Source: Paenibacillus sp. 1781tsa1 (lineage in GTDB: Bacteria; Bacillota; Bacilli; Paenibacillales; Paenibacillaceae). Taken from it: 64,000 nt of DNA. Positions 9,158 through 18,170 of this stretch are shown here, in pieces. A model generated the notes under the pieces. The model worked only from the letters and a program-made list of their open reading frames with translations, made no database searches and was not told the origin of the DNA. Where the stretch lies: assembly GCF_024159265.1 (NCBI RefSeq), contig NZ_JAMYWY010000001.1:3162001-3226000 (forward strand), read 5' to 3'. Position 1 is the stretch's first letter; each line of letters starts with the position of its first letter. The translations under genes were made by a program, and so were the position numbers.

Positions 9158-10273
9158 ATGTTAACTGACAAAGGAAAAATATCGGAAACTCAATTGGCAT
9201 TCATGATCTTTCCTGCCATTCTCGCAACAGCCATCTTGTCTGTTCCTGGAATTACAATGCATTATGCAGGTCATGACATGTGGCTCTCTCCCATTATAGG
9301 CTCTCTTATTGGTTTTGCAGCGGTAGCGATCTCTATAGGACTGGATCGCCTGTACCCCGGAAAAACGCTCATTCAATCGAGTGTATCGATTGCGGGGCGT
9401 ATCTCTGGAAAATTAATAGGATTGGTGTATATCATTTTTTTGCCCCATTTGACGGGCTTGATTATACGGACGTACGGTGAATTCATTGTTAACAATGCAC
9501 TTCCGCGGACTCCGCTATTCGTTGTAATGGGGACGATGGTTGCGGTGTGTGCGCTTAATGTCAGACTAGGAATCGAAGTAGTTGGGCGCACGTCTCAAAT
9601 CTTTGTGACCCTCCTTATCGTGTTGCTTAGTCTAATCTTCATTCTATTGATCGGGGAACTGAATCCAGCGGAGTTATTCCCTTTCATGGAGAACGGACCC
9701 CTACCTAGCATTAAAGGAGCCCTTGCTCCTGCTGCATGGTTTAGTGAATACATCGTAATTGCCTTCTTGCTTCCTTATGTCAATCGTAGAAAACGCACAA
9801 CACGAGTTATGTTGGGTTCCCTTATACTAACGACAACCGCAATGACGGTAATCAATCTGTTTTGCCTGTTTTTAATTGGAGATCTGACGGATAGCTTTGT
9901 ATATCCGGTTATGATTGCCGCAAGATACATAACCATTGCAGACTTTCTGCAACATATTGAATCCCTGATTATTGCGGTTTGGATTTTTGGAATCTTCGTC
10001 AAAATTTCTGTTTTTCTTTATATTTTTGCGACATCCACAGCAGAATGGTTCGGTTTGAACGATTACAAACCCGTCGTTGTGCCGCTTTCGTTTCTATGCA
10101 TGGTATATGCCTACTGGGTTGTGTCCGGCGGATCGGGTGCATCCAGTCTGATTGGGCCTTCAGCTAACTTGTATACGATCAGCATTTTATTGATCCTTCC
10201 GGCTATGATCTACGGTGTCGCATGGCTGAAGAAAGGGTGGGCACATTTTCGAAAGAATCAAGCGAACACCTGA
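9158..10273 (+). CDS. Spore germination permease, GerB (B-subunit) family
   Basis: This 371-residue integral membrane protein of the amino-acid/polyamine/organocation superfamily is the B subunit that carries the germinant site in GerA-type receptors. It starts with KISETQLAFMIFPAILATAILSVPG, characteristic of the family, and has about ten hydrophobic segments. The open frame extends to 9077 inside gerA, but the family's usual start and a GGGAG site (9142-9146) support ATG 9158. The stop is 18 bases before the proposed C-subunit start. Confidence 0.92.
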   Translation: MLTDKGKISETQLAFMIFPAILATAILSVPGITMHYAGHDMWLSPIIGSLIGFAAVAISIGLDRLYPGKTLIQSSVSIAGRISGKLIGLVYIIFLPHLTGLIIRTYGEFIVNNALPRTPLFVVMGTMVAVCALNVRLGIEVVGRTSQIFVTLLIVLLSLIFILLIGELNPAELFPFMENGPLPSIKGALAPAAWFSEYIVIAFLLPYVNRRKRTTRVMLGSLILTTTAMTVINLFCLFLIGDLTDSFVYPVMIAARYITIADFLQHIESLIIAVWIFGIFVKISVFLYIFATSTAEWFGLNDYKPVVVPLSFLCMVYAYWVVSGGSGASSLIGPSANLYTISILLILPAMIYGVAWLKKGWAHFRKNQANT

Positions 10274-10291
10274 TTGATGGGGGAGGAGCAC

Positions 10292-11467
10292 TTGCGAATA
10301 TATAGAGTACTACTAATGCCAATATTGTGTTGTGTACTTTTAAGTGGATGCTGGGATCGCATTGAGATTAACGATTTGGCTATTGTGCTGGCTACGGGTA
10401 TAGATTACGAAGATGGCAAAGTACAACTGACTTCACAGATTTTCATTCCGCGAAAGGCCAGTGCAGGAGATAGCAGTGGGAGCGGAGGCAGTCCAAGCGG
10501 GGTTACGATGATTCGAACGGCGGAAGGACTTACAATTGCCGAGGCATTGAATCGGTTACAACGTAAGGTTCCCCGGAATATGTTCTGGGGCCACTGCGAA
10601 GTCATCATCATTAGTGAGCAAGCCGGCAAACGTGGTATCCGAGAGTACATCGATTTCTTCTTGCGCTACCCTCAATTCAGGGAACATGCATATGTCTTTT
10701 CCAGCGAAAGGGCGGCGAAAGATATCCTTGCCTTGCTTGATCCTCTGGAGCGAAGTTCTGCAGAGTCATTGCGAGAAATGGCCAATATGAAGCTGGGTAC
10801 ACGGATGACTGCTCTTGAACTAGGTAAATCGATCGAAGGTCCAGGTAGCTCCGTCATCTTGTCTCGCATGTTAATCTTACCCCCGGAGCCCGATCAGGAT
10901 AAACTGACAACCACTCCATATGTAAAAGGTTTGAGCTTGTATAAGGAGGATCGCTACGTCAAGACGGTCAAAGAACCATTAAGTGTAGGTGTATTATTAC
11001 TTGCAAAAGAACTGAACAACATTATAATGCCTGTTGAAATTAAGCCGTTAAAAGGTTCTTTTTCGATCCAGCCCATTGAAATCCAAACGGTCTTAAAACC
11101 TCGGATTGTAAACCAACAGTGGAGTATGAAGGTCGACATCCAAACCCGGGGAGAAGTGGTGTTAAATACGACGGAGGCCGATCTGACTGATCCTGCTGTG
11201 TTATCTAAATTGGAACAGGAATGGTCAGCTAAGCTTACAACTCTGGCTCAAGATGCTTTAGAGATGGCACAGAAGGAATTGCGCACCGATTTCTTCAAAT
11301 TTGCTGTTGAATTTCGTAGATATTATCCAAATCAATGGAAGAAGCAGGAGAAGAACTGGGAAACCCTCTATCCTGAATTGGACGTGGAAGTCAAAGTGGA
11401 TGCACATGTAGTACGTACCGGAAAATCAACAGGACCGCAGGGGATACCTGATGAGGACGAAAATTGA
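10292..11467 (+). CDS. Spore germination lipoprotein, GerC (C-subunit) family
   Basis: This 391-residue protein has a lipoprotein signal with lipobox LLSGC followed by WDRIEINDLAIVLATGID, the hallmark start of mature GerC proteins. The C subunit is lipid-anchored outside the spore inner membrane. GGGGGAGGAG (10279-10288) precedes TTG 10292, giving a clean signal peptide (RIYRVLLMPILCC). The in-frame ATG at 10277 overlaps that Shine-Dalgarno and is less likely. It completes the A-B-C set. Confidence 0.9.
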   Translation: MRIYRVLLMPILCCVLLSGCWDRIEINDLAIVLATGIDYEDGKVQLTSQIFIPRKASAGDSSGSGGSPSGVTMIRTAEGLTIAEALNRLQRKVPRNMFWGHCEVIIISEQAGKRGIREYIDFFLRYPQFREHAYVFSSERAAKDILALLDPLERSSAESLREMANMKLGTRMTALELGKSIEGPGSSVILSRMLILPPEPDQDKLTTTPYVKGLSLYKEDRYVKTVKEPLSVGVLLLAKELNNIIMPVEIKPLKGSFSIQPIEIQTVLKPRIVNQQWSMKVDIQTRGEVVLNTTEADLTDPAVLSKLEQEWSAKLTTLAQDALEMAQKELRTDFFKFAVEFRRYYPNQWKKQEKNWETLYPELDVEVKVDAHVVRTGKSTGPQGIPDEDEN

Positions 11468-11511
11468 ACAGAGATTGCTCCTGTTATAAGCCTGAGAAAT
11501 GAGGTGATTGT

Positions 11512-11730
11512 ATGAAAATAGGCTCAATCCTTGGAATTTTGATGCTGGCGGCTGCGATAATGTATGGAGAGTGGAAGAGTAGCAAAGAGAAGCGAGCCAG
11601 AATAGTGAGTGCGGGGATTACTGCAGTGACGACAGCCATTGGGATCATCCTTCTCTTTCAGCCCCGTTTTCCTGGTCCTACCCAGGTTATGAAGCTTGTA
11701 TTTGGAAGCGTGGATAAAATAATGAAGTGA
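11512..11730 (+). CDS. Small two-helix membrane protein, candidate germinant-receptor D subunit
   Basis: This 72-residue protein has two hydrophobic segments (about residues 4-18 and 30-50) separated by a charged loop (EWKSSKEKRAR). GAGGTGATT precedes the ATG. It follows the GerC gene by 44 bases and comes before the terminator, so it is the fourth gene of the operon. Small two-transmembrane D proteins beside Bacillus and Clostridium receptor operons have been reported to modulate germination; assignment here rests on size, topology and position. Confidence 0.75.
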   Translation: MKIGSILGILMLAAAIMYGEWKSSKEKRARIVSAGITAVTTAIGIILLFQPRFPGPTQVMKLVFGSVDKIMK

Positions 11731-11741
11731 GAATATGGAAC

Positions 11742-11792
11742 AGAAGGACCACGTCTTTACGTACCAGAGATGAGGTCCTTCTTTTATTTTAA
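11742..11792 (+). terminator. Rho-independent terminator of the germination operon
   Basis: AGAAGGACC (11742-11750) pairs with GGTCCTTCT (11774-11782) and is followed by TTTATTTT. Confidence 0.8.
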
Positions 11793-11817
11793 GTGAGCTG
11801 CATCCACTTAAAGATGT

Positions 11818-13092
11818 CTATTCTTTGATCACAGAAGCGTTCACGGCATCTTCCATCTTTGTATTGTAGGAACGGAACAGACCCAGACGCCAGAACGCAG
11901 CTCCTTTGAGGTCATAACGTTTGGCAAGACCGAGCTTATCATCTACAGAGGAGGGCGTTTCACTGCCTAGACTGATCCCGAGCAGAAGCTTGCTCTTCGG
12001 GACACCGGCCTGTATGGCTAATTGAATCGCCTGATCTACAAGACTATTGGGCTCAGGTACCTGAGATTTGGTGCCAACCGGATTATACTGATAGGCCATA
12101 ATAATAAGGTCATCTGCAATAGAGGCAAGTGTCTTGTAATCATAACCTTTATAAGCACTATTTAGAGGCGGGACTGCTAGTGATAAGGCTGTATCCTGAG
12201 GCAAGGAACTCTTTAATTGTTTCACATAAACATTGAGCAACTTCTGTTGCTGAGCCGCATCCAATCGAAAGCCAAGGCCTTCAAAATCCAGAACCACTCC
12301 GCCAAAACCGTGCTCAGTAACAGCAGAGGTTATACCATCAATCGATTTCTGACGCAGGTTGGTGTCACTCAACATTTTGGTCAGTTCGCCGTTTCCGTCC
12401 AATGCATATACCATTAATTGCGGTTGGATATGCTGATCTGCTGCGTCAGCAACGATGGACTGCGGCGTAATATCACCCGCAGCAGCAGGAAGACGGTACT
12501 CTTCCCCCTGGAGTGTAAACTGACCTTCGCGATCAATGCGGCTCCAGCCAAATGCTACAGAATTCATGGAAGTAATGAGATCCTTTTCTTGAAAGGATTG
12601 CAATGCATAGAAGGCTCTCAGGTGCATCTCGCGTTGTGGGGAGACGAGGGAGACCGTCTTGGTTGACTGATTCCAGCTTACTTGTACACCGAATTGGTTA
12701 CTGAATGAACTGAGCGGAATAAGCACTCGTCCTTCCCGCTGAACTGGTGGCGCAGGAAGTTTTACGTTCTTTCCGTTTACGGTTGCTGTAGTGCTGCCTA
12801 CCGTTAATACTACCTCGGTGGTTTGACCTTTGACAGTATTCGTTGCTTTTATAGTCTGCGTTTTGCTGTTCCACGTTATATTGATACCAAGAGCCTCTCC
12901 AACCGTCCGAAACGGAACATAAGTGACACCCTTATCCATGCGTGGAGCTGCATCAAACGTTAAGGGGACATCGTCCAGTTGAACGGTAATGGCCGGAGCA
13001 GCATAGGCTCCACCGATATTTGGGGTGCTTCCAAGGACAGAGAGAGTTATCACTGTAGCCGCAGCAATTTTTCCAACACGTTTAATGAACAT
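11818..13092 (-). CDS. Secreted protein with copper-amine-oxidase N-terminal (stalk) domain and GH18-like domain
   Basis: This 424-residue protein has a Sec signal peptide to about residue 31 and a stalk/peptidoglycan-associated domain at about 36-150 (VPFRTVGEALG and VLIPLSSFSNQFG repeats). A glycoside hydrolase 18-like barrel follows from about 155. The catalytic strand reads GGVVLDFEGL with Glu271 as probable proton donor; later strands have LAVPP, ADDLIIMAYQY and ALSLAVP, as in spore cortex-lytic SleL/YaaH-type proteins. A GGAGG site precedes the ATG. Next to a germination operon, a role on spore or cell-wall peptidoglycan is plausible but unproven. Confidence 0.83.
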   Translation of the reverse strand: MFIKRVGKIAAATVITLSVLGSTPNIGGAYAAPAITVQLDDVPLTFDAAPRMDKGVTYVPFRTVGEALGINITWNSKTQTIKATNTVKGQTTEVVLTVGSTTATVNGKNVKLPAPPVQREGRVLIPLSSFSNQFGVQVSWNQSTKTVSLVSPQREMHLRAFYALQSFQEKDLITSMNSVAFGWSRIDREGQFTLQGEEYRLPAAAGDITPQSIVADAADQHIQPQLMVYALDGNGELTKMLSDTNLRQKSIDGITSAVTEHGFGGVVLDFEGLGFRLDAAQQQKLLNVYVKQLKSSLPQDTALSLAVPPLNSAYKGYDYKTLASIADDLIIMAYQYNPVGTKSQVPEPNSLVDQAIQLAIQAGVPKSKLLLGISLGSETPSSVDDKLGLAKRYDLKGAAFWRLGLFRSYNTKMEDAVNASVIKE

Positions 13093-13273
13093 CGTCTATT
13101 TCCTCCAACTCGGTACATAATAGTAGATTCTTGTTTTAAAAGTAATCTAGTAATCTAGCATATGTAGCATAACAAAATTTTCATATGGTTCCAATATAAG
13201 AGTCGAAGATTAGTCATACTGGCAGCAAGAATCGCAATATACTTTACTATACATTGCGGAAGGAGTGTGCTTT

Positions 13274-13642
13274 TTGCCAAACTCTACGGGTTTTATATAC
13301 AATCCGACCACGGGTGCAACTCAATCCACTCAGCTCATTGTGACATGCATCAATGACTCGCTTAATGCTCCTGTTAATATTGAGCTTGAAGTTTTCAGAT
13401 GGGACACATCTCAAACTGCGCGCGTACCTATTGGTCATGATCTGTTTGAATTATTGCCTCAAGCGACTAGAACCGTAATCTATCCACTGATCAACGCCGC
13501 TTTTTTCGAGGTGCAAAGTGATTATTTTAGCGCTACAAGCACCATCATTCATGTATATGGTGTTGATTCTACAGGTCAGATCATCCAGCGTGTGCTCCAA
13601 TCCGAGATGACATTAATTGACCGATTCACAAATATCCCTTAA
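13274..13642 (+). CDS. Signal-less 122-residue protein of unknown function (possible spore-surface protein)
   Basis: I do not recognise this family. The protein lacks a signal peptide and transmembrane segment and is rich in Thr, Ser, Ile and Val, suggesting a beta-sandwich. AAGGAG (13260-13265) is eight bases before TTG 13274, which is preferred to a GTG overlapping the ribosome site at 13265. The next gene starts 18 bases after the stop, so the two are co-transcribed. The position between a GH18-like stalk protein and an ExsC-like protein suggests a spore-coat or exosporium role, by context only. Confidence 0.7.
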   Translation: MPNSTGFIYNPTTGATQSTQLIVTCINDSLNAPVNIELEVFRWDTSQTARVPIGHDLFELLPQATRTVIYPLINAAFFEVQSDYFSATSTIIHVYGVDSTGQIIQRVLQSEMTLIDRFTNIP

Positions 13643-13660
13643 AGGAAGAGAGATGAGCAG

Positions 13661-14893
13661 ATGGTAGTTGTGAATATTACTGGAGCATTAGCAGGCAACC
13701 AATTCGAACCTTCCATTGCGGTTAACACGCTGACCCCCAATGTCATGTGCGTGGTCGCCGTAGATACCAGTACCGGACCGACATTGACTGGATTCTATCG
13801 TTCCATTGATGGTGGCAGTACATGGTCCACTACTCTACTTCCTCAACCGGCAGGGTATGCAGGAGCAGAGGCACCCACAATAGATTATACGTTTCCCAAT
13901 ACCTTTATCGTTACCGTTCACTTGTTTAACGGAGTTAATGATGGGACAATTGCAAGTTACACCTCATTTGACGATGGACTAACGTGGCAGCCACCGGTTA
14001 TCGTGCAGGCGGGTTTCGGTACCATTGTTCATAATGATGAGCCTTTCATTGCTGTAGACCGTTCTCCGGGTAGCCCATATCGAGGCAACGCATATGTAGG
14101 GTATACACCACTTGCTACGACTTCTTCCGCCATATTTACACAACGGTCGGTCTCGCAGGGGCTAACCTGGGAGCCACCTGACCGACAGTCGAATCCGCGA
14201 GGAATTCATGACCGGGCAGCGCTGACTGTTGGATTCTCGGGTGAAGTTTATGCAGGGTATATCATAACGGGGCCTGCCAGTCCCTCTGCGCTTTTGCGTA
14301 TTTCATACGATGGAGGAATTACTTATCAGCCCCCAATCGAGCGACAGGCAACGTTTATATCATCCGTTGTGCCAGCACCTTCGCCGTTACCTGTACCGAA
14401 TTACGCTTTTCGGGTACAGACCAATCTAAGTCTAGGAGCAGATATTTCCGTTGGACCTAACAGTGGAACCGTATATGCCGTATGGAATGATGCACGAGCT
14501 GGCTATACCAATGTATTACTCTGCGAATCTCCAGATGGTCTCCTGTGGTCAGACCCGATCAGTATTACAGGTGCCCCTCCAGGCACGCAGAATTTCTTTC
14601 CTTCCATAACCGTATCACCGTTTGCCGGGACGATCAGGGTTATTTATTACAGCAACCGAATTGACGGGTTCCTTCTGGACGTTTTTGTGGCAGAATCGTT
14701 CGATGGCGGGGCGAGCTTCACCGACCGTCGAATTACAACCACATCGTTTAATCCCAATGGTAACTCACCGATGCCTACGATTCTGATCGGAGATTACATA
14801 GCGGCAGCTACGGTTAGTCCTGATAATCTGGCAGCCGTCTGGATGGCTACAACACCGCCTACCGGCAAACTAGATATTTATTTTGGAAACTAA
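13661..14893 (+). CDS. Sialidase-like (BNR/Asp-box) beta-propeller protein without signal peptide
   Basis: This 410-residue protein contains Asp-box repeats, the turn marker of sialidase-type propellers: SIDGGSTW, SFDDGLTW, SYDGGITY, SPDGLLW and SFDGGASF. The spacing fits a five- or six-bladed propeller filling the whole protein. I do not see the Arg triad or a clear Tyr/Glu nucleophile pair of true sialidases, so binding or structure may be the function. There is no signal peptide. It is the second gene after the 122-residue protein. Confidence 0.78.
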   Translation: MVVVNITGALAGNQFEPSIAVNTLTPNVMCVVAVDTSTGPTLTGFYRSIDGGSTWSTTLLPQPAGYAGAEAPTIDYTFPNTFIVTVHLFNGVNDGTIASYTSFDDGLTWQPPVIVQAGFGTIVHNDEPFIAVDRSPGSPYRGNAYVGYTPLATTSSAIFTQRSVSQGLTWEPPDRQSNPRGIHDRAALTVGFSGEVYAGYIITGPASPSALLRISYDGGITYQPPIERQATFISSVVPAPSPLPVPNYAFRVQTNLSLGADISVGPNSGTVYAVWNDARAGYTNVLLCESPDGLLWSDPISITGAPPGTQNFFPSITVSPFAGTIRVIYYSNRIDGFLLDVFVAESFDGGASFTDRRITTTSFNPNGNSPMPTILIGDYIAAATVSPDNLAAVWMATTPPTGKLDIYFGN

Positions 14894-14910
14894 TTCGACA
14901 GAAATAAAAC

Positions 14911-14960
14911 ATCCCCATACCAATTAGCCCATGTTGATACAGGCTAAGAGTATGGGGGAA
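14911..14960 (-). terminator. Hairpin terminator, strongest on the minus strand
   Basis: CCCCATAC (14913-14920) pairs with GTATGGGG (14950-14957), with an inner TTAGCC/GGCTAA helix. Read on the minus strand it is followed by a T-rich tail, so it ends the 14979 gene; it may also stop readthrough from 14893. Confidence 0.7.
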
Positions 14961-14978
14961 CAGGTGGACACATGCATT

Positions 14979-15404
14979 TTAATCCGAAACGATAAATCCA
15001 TCGAAACTTTCTGGACCCACCCTCACCGTTCCGAGCAGGTTAGTACTGATAAAAGCAGTGTACGTTATTTGTGGCTGGATCGGTGGATTGTAGTCGTTGG
15101 CAGAGAAAACAATAACTTCGGGGTTAAGGAGACCGCTTAGCCCATACGTGAAGTTAGCAGAGTACACAATTGGATCCGTAGCAACGGTGCCTCTAACAAT
15201 AGTAATTCTAACTTGAAAGAGTGCAAGCGGTAGTCGCACCGTAATGGTTCCTTTTAATGAAACTCGTAGATTGGCTCCAGCTCCAGCCGTTTGCAGACCA
15301 ATCTGTGCAAATAGTTGAGGTGTATTAATCACTGGAATCGGTATGGAGATGGAATTAAACAAGGCGGCATTCTGGGATGTCCGTGCGTCTAGAAATTGCG
15401 TCAA
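14979..15404 (-). CDS. Small signal-less protein resembling exosporium protein C (ExsC)
   Basis: This 141-residue protein starts MTQFLDARTSQNAAL and continues with IPIPVINTPQLFAQIGLQ, a pattern I associate with ExsC-like spore-surface proteins of Bacilli. Alternating hydrophobic residues suggest a beta-fold. GGAGGT lies eight bases before TTG 15402-15404 on the minus strand. It converges on the propeller gene. The ExsC resemblance is from memory of the N-terminal pattern and is moderate at best. Confidence 0.6.
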   Translation of the reverse strand: MTQFLDARTSQNAALFNSISIPIPVINTPQLFAQIGLQTAGAGANLRVSLKGTITVRLPLALFQVRITIVRGTVATDPIVYSANFTYGLSGLLNPEVIVFSANDYNPPIQPQITYTAFISTNLLGTVRVGPESFDGFIVSD

Positions 15405-15450
15405 TGTATATACCTCCTATCTGTTTCAGATAGAATAATATATTCATCAT

Positions 15451-16683
15451 TCAGATATTCGCTTGGACGGTGGGTGCAGTGCTGGAAATATTAAAGACAA
15501 ACTGACTGCCCAAATCACTGGAATCTTTAAGCCATACAACGCCACCCATTAATTCGGCGAGTTGTTTACAGATGGACAGGCCCAGCCCCGCTCCGCCATA
15601 CTTTCCTGAATTACCATGAATCTGTGAGTAGGATTTGAACAACAGATCCTGGCGATCCTGCGGGATGCCGATGCCTGTATCCTTTATTTCGTAGGACGCA
15701 TGGAGAGTACCTTCGGTATCAGCAGTTACCTGAGTAGAGATGCATACTTCACCATTCTCCGTAAATTTAAGCGCATTCCCAACAAGATTGATGAGAATCT
15801 GACGAACTTTATGCTGATCGCCCATAAGCATCAAATGATCATTAATATTGTACTCTGCATATAAACGAATTCCTTTTTTCTGTGCTTCAGAAGAGAATAA
15901 TTGTAATACATGATCAACAGTTTCAGTTATACTATAGGGCTTGATCTCCAGAGAGATCGCACCAGCTTCTGCTTTGGAATAGTCCAGAATTTGATCCATC
16001 ATCGACAGAAGGCTGGCGCCACTTGATTCAATGACATTAACATATAACGATTGATCCTCACTGAGCCTGGTCGATTGCAACAGATTGGCCATGGCAAGAA
16101 CACCATTCATCGGGGTACGGATTTCGTGGCTAAGGACGGCTAGGAGATTTTTCTTCTCTTCCAGCACTTTTGCAGCGGTTTCTTCCGCATGTTTTAACTG
16201 TTGCAGCGTCGTTTCCATCTCCAGAAGGCTTGTGAAAAATGAAGACAAGGAGAGAAGCAGATCCACGTCTTTTTCTTGATAGGAATAGAAATCCTGATCA
16301 AATGAGCAAAGGGAGCCGTAAATTTCTCCGTTCTCATTATGTATGGGCACACCGACAAATGAACAACCGCCTACGAATTCTGTAGCGTCCATATGTTTGG
16401 TTAACGGATGAGTCAGATTATTATTAATTACCAACGGGCCTTGGGCATGTTCTGTCACGAGTGCACAGTATGACTCGGCGTTATCAACGACTAGCCCTTC
16501 ACCCAGGATTAATTTGTCGCGATTATATACATTCAGAACTTTGGTGGAGAGATGATCCAACTGAGCGATACAAAACGTATTTGCAGGAATTAACCTGCTT
16601 GCCGTGTCCATGACATTAGCAGCTGAATCATATAATTTATGTGAGACTATGGATAGTACATCAATGAATTCTGTTTTTAACAT
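15451..16683 (-). CDS. GAF-domain sensor histidine kinase (cytoplasmic, orphan)
   Basis: This 410-residue kinase has a GAF domain (about 15-150, including GGCSFVGVPIHNENGEIYGSL), a short coiled-coil linker, a HisKA dimerisation domain with SHEIRTPMNG (His186), and a catalytic domain. That domain has the N box (QILINLVGNALKFT), DTGIGIP and GGAGLGLSICKQLAELMGG. It lacks transmembrane segments, so it senses an internal signal. No response regulator is adjacent and no receiver domain is fused. GGAGG lies about 13 bases before the ATG, somewhat long. Confidence 0.9.
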   Translation of the reverse strand: MLKTEFIDVLSIVSHKLYDSAANVMDTASRLIPANTFCIAQLDHLSTKVLNVYNRDKLILGEGLVVDNAESYCALVTEHAQGPLVINNNLTHPLTKHMDATEFVGGCSFVGVPIHNENGEIYGSLCSFDQDFYSYQEKDVDLLLSLSSFFTSLLEMETTLQQLKHAEETAAKVLEEKKNLLAVLSHEIRTPMNGVLAMANLLQSTRLSEDQSLYVNVIESSGASLLSMMDQILDYSKAEAGAISLEIKPYSITETVDHVLQLFSSEAQKKGIRLYAEYNINDHLMLMGDQHKVRQILINLVGNALKFTENGEVCISTQVTADTEGTLHASYEIKDTGIGIPQDRQDLLFKSYSQIHGNSGKYGGAGLGLSICKQLAELMGGVVWLKDSSDLGSQFVFNISSTAPTVQANI

Positions 16684-16845
16684 ATTGATTTGACGCCTCC
16701 TGATTGTAGCAATTCGTTGTGCACTGTACTCAGTATATATGAATTCGAAGAATAGAGCATGTATGGTTTTGACAGTGGAAGATGGAAATGAGAAAATATA
16801 ATGCTGTAGAACATGAAAAATATATAAAGTGGTGGAGGCATCTCA

Positions 16846-17154
16846 ATGAATCAGCGTTTTCGAATTACCCGGTCCATACAAGATAGCAATGCGGAACAAT
16901 CCATCTCCCTGGAAGAGTGCAAACTCTACTTCGAGTCCAAGCCCGAATTTACCTATTCACCGGTTCTTCACATTGTTGGAGCAGAGAGCACCATGTCCAT
17001 CGATGGGGATTTTTTTATGTGGGAACTTGAGGGAACACAGATTGCTTTTCGTTTGTACATGGGGGACATCTATGTAGCTATTTCTAACGAAGCTATTGTA
17101 CCCAAAATGATTGAGATTGCAACCGATCTACGTGCAGATATCGTTGAAGGATAG
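16846..17154 (+). CDS. Hypothetical protein, 102 residues
   Basis: No family is recognised. The protein is acidic, soluble and lacks a signal peptide; FFMWELEGTQIAFRLYMGDIYVAIS suggests alternating beta strands of a small sandwich. GGTGGAGG lies seven bases before the ATG, which supports it being a real gene. It stands alone between the histidine kinase (divergent) and the esterase. Confidence 0.6.
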   Translation: MNQRFRITRSIQDSNAEQSISLEECKLYFESKPEFTYSPVLHIVGAESTMSIDGDFFMWELEGTQIAFRLYMGDIYVAISNEAIVPKMIEIATDLRADIVEG

Positions 17155-17241
17155 GAAGTAGAGAACTAGAGTTTGATAAAAAGCAATCAAGTTAGCCGAA
17201 GTGAAATTTATACATTACTGTAAAAATGAGACTAAAGATTC

Positions 17242-17284
17242 ATTTATATTCCATATGTTATCTTGTAATATATGGAATATAAAT
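17242..17284. repeat. 15-bp perfect AT-rich inverted repeat before the esterase gene
   Basis: ATTTATATTCCATAT (17242-17256) and ATATGGAATATAAAT (17270-17284) are perfect inverted copies separated by 13 bases. They end nine bases before the AGGAGG site. It could be an operator dyad or a 5' stabilising hairpin. Confidence 0.8.
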
Positions 17285-17307
17285 CATTTTACAGGAGGTT
17301 GGATTAA

Positions 17308-17913
17308 GTGAAAAAGGCTAAATTATTACTTGTTGTATTCATGAGTTTGATCCTTGCTGTATCGGTACCTGGGATAGGATCCAGTTCACAGGCTTCCGCA
17401 GCTACGGCACGTACACCCATTGTATTGGTACATGGACTGACTGGTTCAGATAGCAATTTTACAGCAATTGAGAGTTATTTGCGTAGTCAAGGGTGGACGA
17501 GAGATGAACTATTTGCCATTGACCTCCCTAGCAAACAAGGAAACCAACTATTGAACTCCGCAGCAATTAGTCGTTTTGTAGATGATGTACTGCAACAAAC
17601 AGGTCACACAAAAGTTAACATTGTAGCGCATAGCATGGGCGGAGCGAATAGTCTGTATTACATACTTAACCGTGACGGCGCTTCCAAAGTGGACAAATTA
17701 ATTACCCTTGGTGGGGCTAATCGATTGACCACATCTACAGCACCTAGTGGGATAAAGGTGACTTCGATCTATTCCACCAGTGACACGATTGTGTCCCCAG
17801 CACTTTCGCGGTTGAACGGGGCGAACAACATCTCTGTTTCCCTTGTATCCCATATCGGTCTGCTGTTTAATTCACGGGTAAACGCACTGATCAAAACCGC
17901 GTTGAACGAGTAG
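17308..17913 (+). CDS. lipA: Secreted lipase/esterase of the Bacillus LipA (subfamily I.4) type
   Basis: This 201-residue protein is a small alpha/beta hydrolase without lid. A Sec signal peptide ends near residue 32 (AxA-like SASAA). PIVLVHGLTGSDSNF forms the oxyanion strand and the nucleophile motif AHSMGG (Ser109) has Ala in place of the first Gly, as in Bacillus subtilis LipA. Asp159 and His182 complete the triad. The start is GTG, seven bases after AGGAGGTT. It is monocistronic with a terminator at 17964. Symbol refers to the lipase, not lipoyl synthase. Confidence 0.9.
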   Translation: MKKAKLLLVVFMSLILAVSVPGIGSSSQASAATARTPIVLVHGLTGSDSNFTAIESYLRSQGWTRDELFAIDLPSKQGNQLLNSAAISRFVDDVLQQTGHTKVNIVAHSMGGANSLYYILNRDGASKVDKLITLGGANRLTTSTAPSGIKVTSIYSTSDTIVSPALSRLNGANNISVSLVSHIGLLFNSRVNALIKTALNE

Positions 17914-17963
17914 CTAACATTGTAAAATGGTATTCTTTCATAATATATTGAATGATTGACTTG

Positions 17964-17998
17964 AACACGACTGACCATTCATGGGTAGTCGTGTTTTT
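17964..17998 (+). terminator. Rho-independent terminator of the lipase gene
   Basis: AACACGACT (17964-17972) pairs with AGTCGTGTT (17987-17995), with inner CC/GG pairs, followed by a T run. Confidence 0.85.
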
Positions 17999-18170
17999 GT
18001 ATGATCCGGAAGGATAATGCGGTCTCCTTCCCGCGATCCACTCGAGCTCCATGATTATCCGATATATGTAAATAAAAACAATATAATACCAGAGGAAATA
18101 TAGGTAGAATTCCTGTAAACTGTCAAAGGCAACAGCCTATCATCTGACATCACGAGGAGACAGCAAGAAA

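Noticed and set aside
14931..15140. Plus-strand frame of 69 residues after the propeller gene
   Set aside because: It overlaps the better-supported minus-strand gene at 14979-15404 and has no ribosome site.
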